Shown here: positions 40,662 through 52,732 of the stretch, piece after piece | Layout: every line of letters begins with the position of its first letter | How positions within the stretch are numbered: position 1 is the stretch's first letter | From: Rhodanobacter sp. OK091 | GTDB lineage: Bacteria; Pseudomonadota; Gammaproteobacteria; Xanthomonadales; Rhodanobacteraceae | Reading direction: 5' to 3' | Assembly (NCBI RefSeq): GCF_900142825.1 | Contig: NZ_FRCH01000001.1 | Coordinates: 1-64,000 of the forward strand | DNA length: 64,000 nt | Notes under the pieces: model-generated | The model's input: only the letters and a program-made list of their open reading frames with translations | Told to the model about the DNA's origin: nothing | The model's database searches: none | Program-made: the position numbers and the translations under genes

Positions 40662-42722
40662 ATGTTCGAAGGATTGCGCTTCAACCACTGGAAGACCGGC
40701 GAAGGCGACGACGGCGTTGTCACACTGACGCTGGACCGCGCCAACAGCAGCGTCAATGCGATCTCGCGTGCGGTACTGGATGAGCTGGAGCAGATCGTCG
40801 AGCGGCTGGCGATCGAAAAGCCGGCCGGCGTCATCATCCATTCGGCCAAGCCATCGGGGTTTGCGGTGGGTGCCGACATCAAGGCATTCGTCGAATACGC
40901 CAGACACGATACCGTGCTGGAGAACATCGAGCACGGCCAGCGCGTCTATGAATCGCTGGCGCGGCTGTCCTGCCCCACGGTAGCCGCCGTCCATGGCGCC
41001 TGCATGGGCGGCGGCACCGAGCTGATCCTGGCCTGTCGCCAGCGCATCGCCGCTGACGACGACAAGACCCGGATCGGGCTGCCCGAGGTGATGCTCGGCA
41101 TTCATCCCGGCTGGGGCGGTACCGCCCGCCTGCCTCGTCTGATCGGCGCGACCGAAGCACTGCCGCTGATGCTGACCGGCAAATCGCTGTCGGCCAAGCG
41201 CGCGCTGGCGTTGGGTGTAATCGATCGTATGGCGCGCCCCGAGGAACTGCTGGTCGAGGCACGCTTGTTGCTCCGCCACCCGCAACCCCGCCCCTTCGCC
41301 CGGCGCGCCGTGGCGTGGCTCAGCAATACCTGGCTGGCACGGCAGATCCTCGCGCCGATGGTGTTCAAGCAGACCGCCGCGAAAGTACGCAAGGAGCATT
41401 ACCCCGCACCGTTCGCGATGATCGACGTGTGGAAGCGTGGCGGCTCGGACATCCGGCAGCGGCTGAAGATCGAAGCACGCTCGGTGGCTAAGCTGGCGAA
41501 AACACCGACCGCGCAGAACCTGATACGCATCTTCTTTCTGCAGGAGCGGCTGAAGGGTCAGGCTGGCGATACGGATCCCGGCATCAAGCACGTGCATGTC
41601 GTCGGTGCCGGGGTGATGGGCGGCGACATTGCCGCCTGGGCCGCGTTCAAGGGCTTCGACGTGACCTTGCAGGACCGCGAGATGAAATACATCCAGCCCG
41701 CGCTGGATCGCGCCCGTCAGTTGTACGAGAAGAAGCTGCATACGCCCGAGAAAGTCGAGGCCACCGTCCGCCGTCTGCGCGCCGACGTCGACGGCAGCGG
41801 CATCGCTTCGGCCGATCTGGCGATCGAGGCGATCTACGAAAATGCCGCGGCCAAACGTGAGCTGTATGGAAAGATCGAGCCGCAGTTCCGAGCGGACGAG
41901 ATCCTCGCCACCAACACGTCCAGCATTCCGCTGGATCAGCTGCGCGAGGGCCTCGATGCACCGCAGCGCTTCCTCGGCCTGCATTTCTTCAATCCGGTAG
42001 CGCAGATGCCGCTGGTCGAAGTGGTACGCCATGACCGGCTCGACCCGGCCATCGAGAAACGCGCACTGGCCTTCTGCAAGGCGATCGGCAAACTGCCGGT
42101 GGCGGTCAAGGGCACGCCGGGCTTCCTGGTCAACCGCATCCTGATGCCGTATCTGCTCGAGGCGATACGCCTGTACAGCGAGGGCGTGCCGGGCGCGGTG
42201 CTGGACCGCGAAGCGAGGAAATTCGGCATGCCGATGGGCCCGATCGAACTTGCCGACACCGTAGGGCTGGACGTCTGCGTATCGGTTGGCAAGGGGCTCG
42301 CGCCGTTCCTCGGACTGGAAGTGCCGCTGGGCCTGGACGACAAAATCGAAGCCGGCAAGCGCGGCAAGAAAGACGGCCAGGGCCTGTATGTCTGGCAGGA
42401 CGGCAAACCGGAGAAACCCGAAGTCGACAAGGACTACACGATGCCGCCGGACTTGCAGGAACGCATGATCCTGCCGATGGTCAACGAGGCCGTCGCCTGC
42501 CTTGCCGATCGCGTGGTCGACGATGCCGACCTGCTCGATGCCGGCGTGATCTTCGGCACCGGCTTCGCGCCGTTCCGCGGTGGCCCGATCCAGTACGCGC
42601 GCAGCGAAGGCGTCGACAAGCTCAAAGCCAGGCTGGAACAGTTGGCCCAGCGTTACGGCAAGCGCTTCAGCCCGAAAAACGGCTGGGATAACCCGGCATT
42701 GGCACCTGACAGCGAGCCATGA
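40662..42722 (+). CDS. FadB/FadJ-type 3-hydroxyacyl-CoA dehydrogenase / enoyl-CoA hydratase
   Basis: 686 residues from ATG 40662. N-terminal crotonase domain (KPSGFAVGADIKAFVEYA, ACMGGGTELILACRQRIA, GIHPGWGGTARLPRLIG), then an NAD-binding hydroxyacyl dehydrogenase domain (HVVGAGVMGGDIAAWAAFKG, LHFFNPVAQMPLVEVV, GTPGFLVNRILMPYLLEA) and a C-terminal dehydrogenase domain (GTGFAPFRGGPIQYA). It performs two steps of beta-oxidation. No thiolase (fadA) gene is adjacent, unlike the usual fadBA pair. Plus-strand island between minus-strand genes. Confidence 0.93.
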   Translation: MFEGLRFNHWKTGEGDDGVVTLTLDRANSSVNAISRAVLDELEQIVERLAIEKPAGVIIHSAKPSGFAVGADIKAFVEYARHDTVLENIEHGQRVYESLARLSCPTVAAVHGACMGGGTELILACRQRIAADDDKTRIGLPEVMLGIHPGWGGTARLPRLIGATEALPLMLTGKSLSAKRALALGVIDRMARPEELLVEARLLLRHPQPRPFARRAVAWLSNTWLARQILAPMVFKQTAAKVRKEHYPAPFAMIDVWKRGGSDIRQRLKIEARSVAKLAKTPTAQNLIRIFFLQERLKGQAGDTDPGIKHVHVVGAGVMGGDIAAWAAFKGFDVTLQDREMKYIQPALDRARQLYEKKLHTPEKVEATVRRLRADVDGSGIASADLAIEAIYENAAAKRELYGKIEPQFRADEILATNTSSIPLDQLREGLDAPQRFLGLHFFNPVAQMPLVEVVRHDRLDPAIEKRALAFCKAIGKLPVAVKGTPGFLVNRILMPYLLEAIRLYSEGVPGAVLDREARKFGMPMGPIELADTVGLDVCVSVGKGLAPFLGLEVPLGLDDKIEAGKRGKKDGQGLYVWQDGKPEKPEVDKDYTMPPDLQERMILPMVNEAVACLADRVVDDADLLDAGVIFGTGFAPFRGGPIQYARSEGVDKLKARLEQLAQRYGKRFSPKNGWDNPALAPDSEP

Positions 42723-42723
42723 G

Positions 42724-42801
42724 TGCGTGGGAGTGAGAAGCGAGTGAGAGCGGACATATAGCCCACTCGTTTCTCACTCCTCTCCACTCACTCCTCGCCC
42801 C
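42724..42801. repeat. Purine/pyrimidine inverted repeat, second copy
   Basis: GGGAGTGAGAAGCGAGTGAG faces CCACTCGTTTCTCACTCCTC across a short loop, as in the element at 22730. It sits between the converging fadB-like gene and DUF2058 gene and may stop both transcripts. Confidence 0.65.
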
Positions 42802-42802
42802 A

Positions 42803-43396
42803 TCACCACATCAGATCGTCAGGCACGCCGTCGTCACCCACCCCACCCGCGTTCGGATCGACCAGCAGCGCCACCAGATGCGCATCGATGGCCTGCACCC
42901 GTTCGGCGATCTCGCGACTGATCAGCAGATAACGACCGCCCTGCTGCACCACACCCAGCTCGCCGGCATTGAGCGCCGCCAGTTGCGCCGCATCGACATG
43001 CACCCGACGGATCTTGCCGCCGTATTCGAAATTGCGTGCCTGGTCGGCGTCGGCCTTGTTCAATGCCTTGCCGTCGAGCAATTGTTGAATCTGCAATTTG
43101 CGCTCGCGCCGCAGCCTGGCCTGTTCGGCGGCTTCCTGCTCTACCCGCTTGCGTTCGTTCGCTTCGGTCTGCGCGCGTATCGCATACGCCTTGGCCAGAT
43201 CGATTTCTTCCCGGCTCTGGGCCGACGGCCGTGCCGGGCGTGACTGCGCATACGGCTTGCCACCTTTGCGTGCAGGCTTGCTGGACGGCGGCGGCGGGCG
43301 CTTCGGTTCGCGCATCCGGTCTTGTTGAACCCGGTCCTGTTGAACTTGTTTCACGATGCCGCTCTTGAGCAGTTGATCGCGCAGGGAATCGGCCAT
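42803..43396 (-). CDS. DUF2058 (YaiL-like) protein
   Basis: 197 residues, highly charged. Start MADSLRDQLLKSGIVKQVQQ and the coiled middle (EEIDLAKAYAIRAQTEANER) and the ending HVDAAQLAALNAGELGVVQQ are typical of DUF2058. Function unknown; nucleoprotein or ribosome association has been suggested for relatives. Precedes no partner; slyX lies 27 bp upstream in the transcript. Confidence 0.85.
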   Translation of the reverse strand: MADSLRDQLLKSGIVKQVQQDRVQQDRMREPKRPPPPSSKPARKGGKPYAQSRPARPSAQSREEIDLAKAYAIRAQTEANERKRVEQEAAEQARLRRERKLQIQQLLDGKALNKADADQARNFEYGGKIRRVHVDAAQLAALNAGELGVVQQGGRYLLISREIAERVQAIDAHLVALLVDPNAGGVGDDGVPDDLMW

Positions 43397-43423
43397 GCTG
43401 ATGTTCCGTGATCGGTATGAGTA

Positions 43424-43648
43424 TCAGTAGTGCGGCGGCGGCGGCTCGTTGTGCGGATCATCCGCCGGCCCCGTGCGCATCGACGAGAGTTCACCGCGCA
43501 GGTCGCGCAACGCCCGCTCCAGCGCGGCAATGCGTTGCGATTGGTCGGCATCCGCCGCCGTCAACGCCTGCACCGCGTCGTCGATGAAGGTCAGCTTGAC
43601 CTCCATCTCGTTGAGTCGCTGTTCGATCGTCTCGTCGCGACCATTCAT
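43424..43648 (-). CDS. slyX: SlyX family protein
   Basis: 74 residues, a short coiled coil ([20 protein letters not shown], then [15 protein letters not shown]) and the [10 protein letters not shown] tail that defines SlyX. Role unknown. Its start overlaps the ugd stop by ATGA. Confidence 0.9.
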   Translation of the reverse strand: MNGRDETIEQRLNEMEVKLTFIDDAVQALTAADADQSQRIAALERALRDLRGELSSMRTGPADDPHNEPPPPHY

Positions 43649-44991
43649 CGACGCATCTGCAGGCTGCGGCCACGACCGATACCGTAGTAGGCCAGGCCTG
43701 CCTCCTCTACCGTGGCCGGCTCATACAGATTGCGTCCGTCGAAGATGGCCGGCTCGGCCAGTGCGGCGCGGATACTCGCAAAATCCGGACTGCGAAACGC
43801 CTTCCATTCGGTGACCACAGCCAGTACGTCGGCACCTTGCAGAGCGTCGTTGGCGTGCTCGCACAGCACCAGGTCATCGCGATCGCCGTACAGTCGATGG
43901 GTCTCTTCGCGCGCTTCCGGATCGAACGCGCGCACTTTCGCGCCGGCATTCCACAATGCCTCCATCAACTGTCGGCTGGAGGCTTCGCGCATGTCGTCGG
44001 TATTCGGCTTGAACGCCAAACCCCACAACGCGATCGTCTTGCCCGCCAGTTCGCCGTTGAAGTGGTGCGAGATCAATTCGAACAGCTTGGTCTTCTGCTG
44101 CCGGTTGACCGCCTCGACCGCACCGAGCAGGCGCGCTTCGTAGCCGTAACTGTGAGCCGTGCGCTCCAGTGCCTGCACATCCTTGGGGAAACACGAACCG
44201 CCGTAGCCGGCACCGGGGTAAATGAAGTGGTAGCCGATCCGCGGATCCGAGCCGATGCCCTGACGTACCAGCTCCACATCGGCACCGACCCGTTCGGCGA
44301 TGTTCGCGATCTCGTTCATGAAACTGATCTTGGTCGCCAGCATCGCATTGGCGGCGTACTTGGTCAGCTCGGCGGAGCGCTCGTCCATCACCACCATGCG
44401 ATCGTGGTTGCGATTGAACGGCGCATACAGCTTGCGCAATACCGCTACCGCGCGCGCACTGGAGGCGCCCACGATGATGCGGTCCGGCCGCAGGCAATCG
44501 TCCACCGCCGCGCCTTCCTTCAGGAATTCCGGGTTGGACACGACGTCGAACTCGACGGTCGCATGGCGTGCAGCCAGCTCCGCGGCAACCGCTTCACGCA
44601 CGCGATCGGCAGTACCGACCGGCACGGTCGACTTGTTCACCACCACGGCATAACGATCCAGATGCCGGCCAATGGCCCTAGCCACCGCCAGCACGTACTG
44701 CAGGTCCGCGCTGCCATCCTCGTCCGGCGGCGTACCGACAGCGATGAAGATCAGCTCGCCATGCGCAATCGCCGGCGCGGCATCGGTGGTGAAATCCAGT
44801 CGGCCACTGGCATGGTTGCGCCGGACGATCGCCTCCAGACCGGGCTCGAAGATCGGAATCTCTCCGCGCCTCAGGCGTTCGACCTTGGCCGTATCGATAT
44901 CGACGCAAACCACGTGATTGCCCATTTCGGCCAGGCAGGCACCGGTGACCAACCCGACATAGCCGGTACCGAAAATCGTGACCCTCATCAT
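43645..44991 (-). CDS. ugd: UDP-glucose 6-dehydrogenase
   Basis: 448 residues. NAD-binding [31 protein letters not shown], the conserved lysine block [20 protein letters not shown], and the catalytic cysteine in [10 protein letters not shown]. Makes UDP-glucuronate for polysaccharide or LPS-sugar synthesis. Translationally coupled to slyX. Confidence 0.96.
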   Translation of the reverse strand: MMRVTIFGTGYVGLVTGACLAEMGNHVVCVDIDTAKVERLRRGEIPIFEPGLEAIVRRNHASGRLDFTTDAAPAIAHGELIFIAVGTPPDEDGSADLQYVLAVARAIGRHLDRYAVVVNKSTVPVGTADRVREAVAAELAARHATVEFDVVSNPEFLKEGAAVDDCLRPDRIIVGASSARAVAVLRKLYAPFNRNHDRMVVMDERSAELTKYAANAMLATKISFMNEIANIAERVGADVELVRQGIGSDPRIGYHFIYPGAGYGGSCFPKDVQALERTAHSYGYEARLLGAVEAVNRQQKTKLFELISHHFNGELAGKTIALWGLAFKPNTDDMREASSRQLMEALWNAGAKVRAFDPEAREETHRLYGDRDDLVLCEHANDALQGADVLAVVTEWKAFRSPDFASIRAALAEPAIFDGRNLYEPATVEEAGLAYYGIGRGRSLQMRR

Positions 44992-45074
44992 CGTCGTGGC
45001 GACTCCATCGAAAACCAGCCGTCTATTCTAACCGTGTAGCACCGAGCAAAGACTGCAGACGGTCCCTACAAAAG

Positions 45075-45106
45075 CAGAAGGGCGCGAATCGCTTCGCGCC
45101 CTTCTG
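45075..45106 (-). terminator. Terminator of the FKBP gene
   Basis: 14-bp perfect stem CAGAAGGGCGCGAA, loop TCGC, complement; then CTTTTGT on the minus strand. 33 bp after the stop. Confidence 0.85.
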
Positions 45107-45138
45107 GTTCGCACGGTCGTGAAACCGTGACTGATCTA

Positions 45139-45891
45139 TTACTTGCCGCCCGGAGCAGGACCGGCCGCGGTCGGACCCGTGCTGACCAAGGTCACGTCGA
45201 AGATCAACGTGGCATTCGGCGGCATCGGCGGCTGCGGCTCGGCACCGTAGGCCAGCGACGACGGAATGAACAGCTTGTAATGACCGCCAATCTGCATCAG
45301 CTGTAGACCTTCGCGGAAGCCCGGAATCACGCCAGCCAGCGGGATCTTGGCCGCACCCGGCGGATTGTGCTTCGCAGAAGCATCAAACACCGTACCGTCG
45401 ACAAAGGTACCGGTGTAGTTGATCTCAACCGTATCGTTCGGACCCGGACGGGCACCCGTACCCTGGCTGATCACCTGGTACTGCAGGCCCGAGGCCGTGC
45501 TCTTCACGCCAGGAGCGGTCTTGTTCTTGGCCAGGAAAGCGTCGCCTTCGGCCTTGTTCTTGGCGCCGAGCTTGGTCATCTCAGCCTGGTACTTGGCCTG
45601 GATCTTCGCCATGAAAGCGTCGTGCACCTGCTTGGCTTCGGCATCGCTCATGGTCGGCTTCTGGCCAGACAGGGCGGCCTTGACTGCATTCGCCACGGCA
45701 TTCGGGTCCAGTTCGTCGCGCATGATCGGCGGAACCTGGGAAGCAATTTCCCAACCCACTACGTAGCTGGCCTTGGCTTTGTCGACGGTACCGGCAGCGG
45801 CGCCGGCCGTCTGGGCGGACACGCCCGCCGTCATGCCCAGCGCAACGGCCATCGCGACCGCCGTCAGCGTGGGACGCAGAAAATGCTTCAT
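45139..45891 (-). CDS. FKBP-type peptidyl-prolyl isomerase (FkpA/Mip-like)
   Basis: 250 residues from ATG 45891. Signal peptide (AVAMAVALGMTAGVSAQ), an N-terminal helical dimerisation part (about 30-115) and the C-terminal FKBP domain (GPNDTVEINYTGTFVDGTVF, GVIPGFREGLQLMQIGG, IPSSLAYG). Acts as a periplasmic folding catalyst. The tail TGPTAAGPAPGG is a short Pro/Gly extension. Confidence 0.92.
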   Translation of the reverse strand: MKHFLRPTLTAVAMAVALGMTAGVSAQTAGAAAGTVDKAKASYVVGWEIASQVPPIMRDELDPNAVANAVKAALSGQKPTMSDAEAKQVHDAFMAKIQAKYQAEMTKLGAKNKAEGDAFLAKNKTAPGVKSTASGLQYQVISQGTGARPGPNDTVEINYTGTFVDGTVFDASAKHNPPGAAKIPLAGVIPGFREGLQLMQIGGHYKLFIPSSLAYGAEPQPPMPPNATLIFDVTLVSTGPTAAGPAPGGK

Positions 45892-46056
45892 TCGTAACTC
45901 CCTCAGGTTTGGATATGCCGGCATTGCCGACCGGAGCGCCCCCCCTATGGAGGCAGGCCTCGCATTGTGCGGTGCTTGTCCGGTCTTGGCAACGATTCAG
46001 GGTTCTGACCGTCATCCGGCAGAAAGGTTCACCTCCCGTCATCGCGGCCTGATCGG

Positions 46057-47823
46057 TCAACCGGTGCCGTGTCCGGGAGACCCCGGCTTGTCTAGCGTTT
46101 CCTTCAACGCGGCCTGCAAACGCGCGTGCATCTTCACCAGGCTACGCCACAATATGACAGCCAGCACCACGCCGAGCACCACCAGTGACAACGCGATACC
46201 GCGCGGCGGCAGGATCGCCGAGCCCAGTGCGCTGACAAGCAACGCCAGTGCCAGCAAGGTGACCAGCGGGATGATACGGGCCAGCACGTTGCGGATGGCT
46301 TGGGTGTACGAACCGGCAAACCGTTCGCGTATGCCGATCTCGGCCAGCAGCATGCCCAGCGCTTCGGCCTTGCGATATATCGCGATCAGCATCGGCAGCG
46401 ACAGGAACAGCGCACACGCCCAGATCAGCGTGTGGCGCAGATCACGATCAATGCCGAAAATCGAGAACCAGTTCCAGTTGTGTGCATTGACGTAGGCACC
46501 CATCGTGAACAACGTCACCACCAACAGGATGTTGATCGCGATATGCCACAGCAGTCGCCGGAAAATGGCGGCGATCGCCGCGTTCTCGTTGACCGGTTTG
46601 AGATTTTCCAGCCAGCCGCTGTAGCTGCCCGCGAGCAACTTCACCGAACGCGGGGTCACCCGGCTCAGGCCATTCGCGAGTCCGCCGGCCGAGCGGGTCA
46701 GATACGGCGATGCCGCCATGCACAGCACCGACACCGCTACTGCAATCGGATAGATAAAAGGACTGATCACGTGGAGCGACAGCCCCAGCGTGGCGATCAC
46801 GAACGAGAATTCACCGATCTGCGCCATGCCCAGACCCGAGCGCAACGCGGTGCGTGCGTCGTGACCGACCACGAAGATGCCCAGACTGCACACCAGCGTC
46901 TTGCCGACAATGACCACCGCCGCGATGAGCAACGCCGGCAGCGCGTATTGCAGCAGCATGGCAGGGTCGATCTTCAAGCCGATGGCCACGAAGAACAGCG
47001 CCGCGAACATGTCACGCAATGGCTCGACCAGATGCAGCACGCGCCCCACGCTGCGCGATTCGGCCACTACCGCTCCCGCCAGAAAAGCGCCCAGTGCCAC
47101 GCTGAAACCCATCCAGGCCGCCAGCAGGCTGGCGCCGAAACAGATGCCCAACACGCTGACCAGCAGTGTTTCGTCGCGATCGAAACCGGCCACGTAATCC
47201 ACCAGCCGCGGCAGCAGCAGCAGGCCGAGAATCATCCCGACAACCACAAAAAGCCCCAGATGACCGATCAGCGTGAACGCCGCTTCCGCCTGCACCGAGC
47301 CGCCGATCGCCACCGCGGTAAGCAGCGTGAGCATGAGGATGGCCAGCACGTCCTCGGCGACCAGCAACCCCACCACCAGATGGGCAAACGGCTGCCGCCG
47401 CTGCCCTCCCTCGGTCAGCGTGCGCGTGGCCACCATGGTCGAGGACAGCGAGATGATCGCGCCCAGAAACAACGCGTCCATGCCGGTCCAGCCAAACAGC
47501 CCACCGAGGCCATAGCCGATCCACAACATCAAACCGACCTCGCCCACCGCCACCACCAATACGCCGATGCCAACCTCACGCAACTTGCGTAGGCTGAACT
47601 CCAGGCCCAGCGTGAACATCAGCAGCACGACACCAAGATTGGAGATGTCATCAATCGCACGCGGATCGTCCACCAGCATGCCCGGCGTATGCGGCCCGAT
47701 CAGCACACCGGCGAGGATGTAACCCAGCAGTACCGGTTGGCGCAGGCGCTGGAACAGGATCGTGGTGGCGCCGGCCACGATCATCACCACCGCCAGATCG
47801 CGGATGAAACCGATTTCGTGCAT
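46057..47823 (-). CDS. Kef-type monovalent cation:proton antiporter (CPA2)
   Basis: 588 residues from ATG 47823. About 12 membrane helices in the first 390 residues, with LGYILAGVLIGPHTPGML, LSSTMVATRTLTEGGQRRQP and GFSVALGAFLAGAVVAES as CPA2 landmarks. The last 200 residues hold further hydrophobic spans (LLWHIAINILLVVTLFTMGA) and no RCK/TrkA-N nucleotide-binding domain, so it is closest to the ybaL/KefB group without the regulator. Potassium or sodium export is expected. Confidence 0.88.
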   Translation of the reverse strand: MHEIGFIRDLAVVMIVAGATTILFQRLRQPVLLGYILAGVLIGPHTPGMLVDDPRAIDDISNLGVVLLMFTLGLEFSLRKLREVGIGVLVVAVGEVGLMLWIGYGLGGLFGWTGMDALFLGAIISLSSTMVATRTLTEGGQRRQPFAHLVVGLLVAEDVLAILMLTLLTAVAIGGSVQAEAAFTLIGHLGLFVVVGMILGLLLLPRLVDYVAGFDRDETLLVSVLGICFGASLLAAWMGFSVALGAFLAGAVVAESRSVGRVLHLVEPLRDMFAALFFVAIGLKIDPAMLLQYALPALLIAAVVIVGKTLVCSLGIFVVGHDARTALRSGLGMAQIGEFSFVIATLGLSLHVISPFIYPIAVAVSVLCMAASPYLTRSAGGLANGLSRVTPRSVKLLAGSYSGWLENLKPVNENAAIAAIFRRLLWHIAINILLVVTLFTMGAYVNAHNWNWFSIFGIDRDLRHTLIWACALFLSLPMLIAIYRKAEALGMLLAEIGIRERFAGSYTQAIRNVLARIIPLVTLLALALLVSALGSAILPPRGIALSLVVLGVVLAVILWRSLVKMHARLQAALKETLDKPGSPGHGTG

Positions 47824-47993
47824 GCACCGACTCTTCATCTACGCAAGTCACTGCAGCTTAAACGAACCACGGACAACTGCCGCCGGCCGATGACCTGGTG
47901 GCACGAACCGGGGCCGATTCCTTGCGTCATCCACCGTGAAAAAAAGCTTGACGGATATCGGGTCCGACCCTATTCTTCTCGGCTTCCAGCGGC

Positions 47994-48069
47994 GGGGCCA
48001 TAGCTCAGCTGGGAGAGCGCCTGCATGGCATGCAGGAGGTCGGCGGTTCGATCCCGCCTGGCTCCACCA
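47994..48069 (+). tRNA. tRNA-Ala (GGC anticodon)
   Basis: 76 nt including the encoded CCA. Acceptor GGGGCCA / TGGCTCC with the G3:U70 wobble that identifies tRNA-Ala; anticodon loop CATGGCATG; T-loop GGTTCGATCCC. First of three tandem tRNAs. Confidence 0.97.
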
Positions 48070-48078
48070 ACTTGAATT

Positions 48079-48154
48079 GTCCCCATCGTCTAGAGGCCTA
48101 GGACATCACCCTTTCACGGTGGCGACCGGGGTTCGAATCCCCGTGGGGACGCCA
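48079..48154 (+). tRNA. tRNA-Glu (TTC anticodon)
   Basis: 76 nt with CCA. Acceptor GTCCCCA / TGGGGAC, anticodon stem-loop CACCCTTTCACGGTG, T-arm GGGGTTCGAATCCCC. 9 bp after tRNA-Ala. Confidence 0.97.
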
Positions 48155-48184
48155 AGTTGGCTCGCAAAGCTGGAAAAGAAATGT

Positions 48185-48261
48185 GGAGCGGTAGTTCAGT
48201 TGGTTAGAATGCTGGCCTGTCACGCCGGAGGTCGCGGGTTCGAGTCCCGTCCGCTCCGCCA
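48185..48261 (+). tRNA. tRNA-Asp (GTC anticodon), copy 1
   Basis: 77 nt with CCA. Acceptor GGAGCGG / CCGCTCC; anticodon loop CTGTCAC. Copy 2 lies inverted at 59665. Confidence 0.97.
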
Positions 48262-48276
48262 CTACGAAACGGAAAG

Positions 48277-48297
48277 CCCGCCTTGTGCGGGTTTTTT
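48277..48297 (+). terminator. Terminator of the tRNA-Ala-Glu-Asp transcript
   Basis: CCCGC / GCGGG stem, loop CTTGT, T6. 16 bp beyond the tRNA-Asp CCA end. Confidence 0.9.
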
Positions 48298-48336
48298 GTT
48301 GCCTGTCGTTTCGTCATCGCCCATGCGGTAAGCAGG

Positions 48337-48798
48337 TCAATCCTCGCGCTCCAGCGTACCGATGGAATGCCCCTGCTCGACCAGATACTCCAGCCAGCGC
48401 GACAGAAATCCGTTCATGCGCAGGCGATGCTGGAACACGGTATGGGCCGGCGGAAACGGCCCCAGCACCTGCCATAGGTGTCGTCCGGGATGACAATGCA
48501 GTGCTTCGGCCACATGCGCGTCGGTGTACATGCGCAACTGCGCCGACGGCGCGCGCTGACCCGTGTGCGCATCGACGAAGTCGTAGGTGAGTTCCAGCTC
48601 CAGCGTATACGGATGGCATTCCTGCACGTGCAGATGCACCGCCAGCCCATCATCGACATCCGAAACGTAGCGACCCGGAGCGAGCTGCTGTGGCGCGAAC
48701 AGCCGAGTCAGCCGGTGATAGTTCTCCGCATACAGCCCCATCAGGAACTCGAAGCGTCCCGGCAGCAGGCTATTGCGATTGTCCAGTACGGCACTCAT
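48337..48798 (-). CDS. DUF1249 (YqiB-like) protein
   Basis: 153 residues from ATG 48798. Conserved parts FLMGLYAENYHRLTRLF, HPYTLELELTYDF and PDARLRMYTDAHVAEALHC-like (QLRMYTDAHVAEALHC) fit DUF1249. Cytosolic, function unknown. 26 bp after ppsR on the same strand, so perhaps co-transcribed. Confidence 0.85.
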   Translation of the reverse strand: MSAVLDNRNSLLPGRFEFLMGLYAENYHRLTRLFAPQQLAPGRYVSDVDDGLAVHLHVQECHPYTLELELTYDFVDAHTGQRAPSAQLRMYTDAHVAEALHCHPGRHLWQVLGPFPPAHTVFQHRLRMNGFLSRWLEYLVEQGHSIGTLERED

Positions 48799-48824
48799 GA
48801 AAAGTGTGGCGACTCCAGTGGTAA

Positions 48825-49640
48825 TCAGAACATGGTCCGCTCGATGCCGAAGCGGTCGAAGATCTTGCTGGCGATCTCCTCGATCGACACATGCGTGGTG
48901 TTGAGGCTGGGAATACCGGCCTGGCGCATCAGCCGATCGGCCTGTTCCAGCTCCCAACGGCATTGTTGCAAGGTCGCATAGCGGCTTCCGGCACGACGCT
49001 GTTCGCGAATCTGCGCCAGCCGCTGCGGATCGATGGTCAACCCGAACAGCCGATCCCGGTACGGGCGCAGACGTGCAGGCAGTTCGAGTTTCTCGAGGTC
49101 ATCGTCGGTCAGCGGATAGTTGGCGGCACTGACGCCGTAATGCAAGGCCATGTAGAGGCAAGTGGGCGTCTTGCCCGAACGCGACACGCCGACCAGGATC
49201 AAGTCGGCATCAGCGTAATTCACGTCGATGCCATCGTCGTGCGATAGCGCGTAATTGGTCGCGTTGATGCGCGCCTCGTACTTGTCGAAGTCCACCATGC
49301 CATGCGAACGATTGACTGCGCCGGAACGCTTGGCGCCCAGTTCGTCTTCCAGCGGACCGATGAACGGTGCGAACACATCCAGCATCAACGCCCCACTGCT
49401 GGCCACGATCTCGCACAGCGCACGCTCGGCCATGGTGTTGACAACGATGGGCCGCTGGGCGCTTTGCGCGTAGTGCGTCTTGATGCGCAACGCGGCCGCC
49501 TCTGCCTTCTGCGCGTTATCGGTGAACGGCAGCCGGTGCTTGTCGAACTGCACGCCCTCGAATTGCGCCAGGATGCTGTTGCCGATCGTCTCCGCGGTAA
49601 TACCAGTGGAGTCTGAGATGAAGAAAACCGTGCGCTGCAT
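48825..49640 (-). CDS. ppsR: PEP synthase regulatory protein (bifunctional kinase/phosphorylase)
   Basis: 271 residues from ATG 49640; a longer open frame upstream has no fitting features. DUF299 signature: VFFISDSTGITAETIGNSIL at the start and P-loop GVSRSGKTPTCLYMALHYG (about 150-168). It switches PEP synthase off and on by ADP-dependent phosphorylation and Pi-dependent dephosphorylation. Divergent from ppsA, its target. Confidence 0.95.
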   Translation of the reverse strand: MQRTVFFISDSTGITAETIGNSILAQFEGVQFDKHRLPFTDNAQKAEAAALRIKTHYAQSAQRPIVVNTMAERALCEIVASSGALMLDVFAPFIGPLEDELGAKRSGAVNRSHGMVDFDKYEARINATNYALSHDDGIDVNYADADLILVGVSRSGKTPTCLYMALHYGVSAANYPLTDDDLEKLELPARLRPYRDRLFGLTIDPQRLAQIREQRRAGSRYATLQQCRWELEQADRLMRQAGIPSLNTTHVSIEEIASKIFDRFGIERTMF

Positions 49641-49872
49641 ACCGTATCCCGATCGCGTAGGTGCGTTTGTTCGCACCTTAACCCAAGCGGAAAACGCTGT
49701 CGCCGATTGACTGCCGGCTGACTGGTATGCCGTTGGAATGTGATCTGGAGTCAATGGTCTTCTTGTGCTGCGCACCATCGGCAGCGGACAATACCAGTCC
49801 TTTGCAGCCCGCTTCCGGCCTGCCTGCCGCACCCATACCTTTATCCCACTGAATGCTCTTGAGGAGACACCC

Positions 49873-52245
<2,373 letters not shown>

Positions 52246-52345
52246 GCCGCCCATCCGGTCGAAGCTGGCGTATGTCCTGCATGCTTGTCACGACCGGAAG
52301 CACCGCGTAAACTTGCCGGCTCGCGTTGACCATGCGAACCCCTTC

Positions 52346-52489
<144 letters not shown>

Positions 52490-52732
52490 CGTGGACGAAC
52501 CCTCCCGGGTTCGACAAATTCGTCCGGAACGAATTTGGACAGCCGCAGGCTGGCCCCGCAGCGCAGCGGAGGGGTTCGGCCCAAGGATGGGCCGAACAAT
52601 CCATTGAAACGTCCAAACACCTCGAGGTCCCACTGAGAACCTCTTTTTGCATTAGCAACTTTCCCCCACGATTCTTTTGCGCCCATCCCCCACATCCGGC
52701 ATGCTGCACCCATTCGCCTCACCAGACCCGCC

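Noticed and set aside
47936-48331. Plus frame across the three tRNAs
   Set aside because: It covers tRNA-Ala, Glu and Asp; the peptide comes from tRNA sequence.
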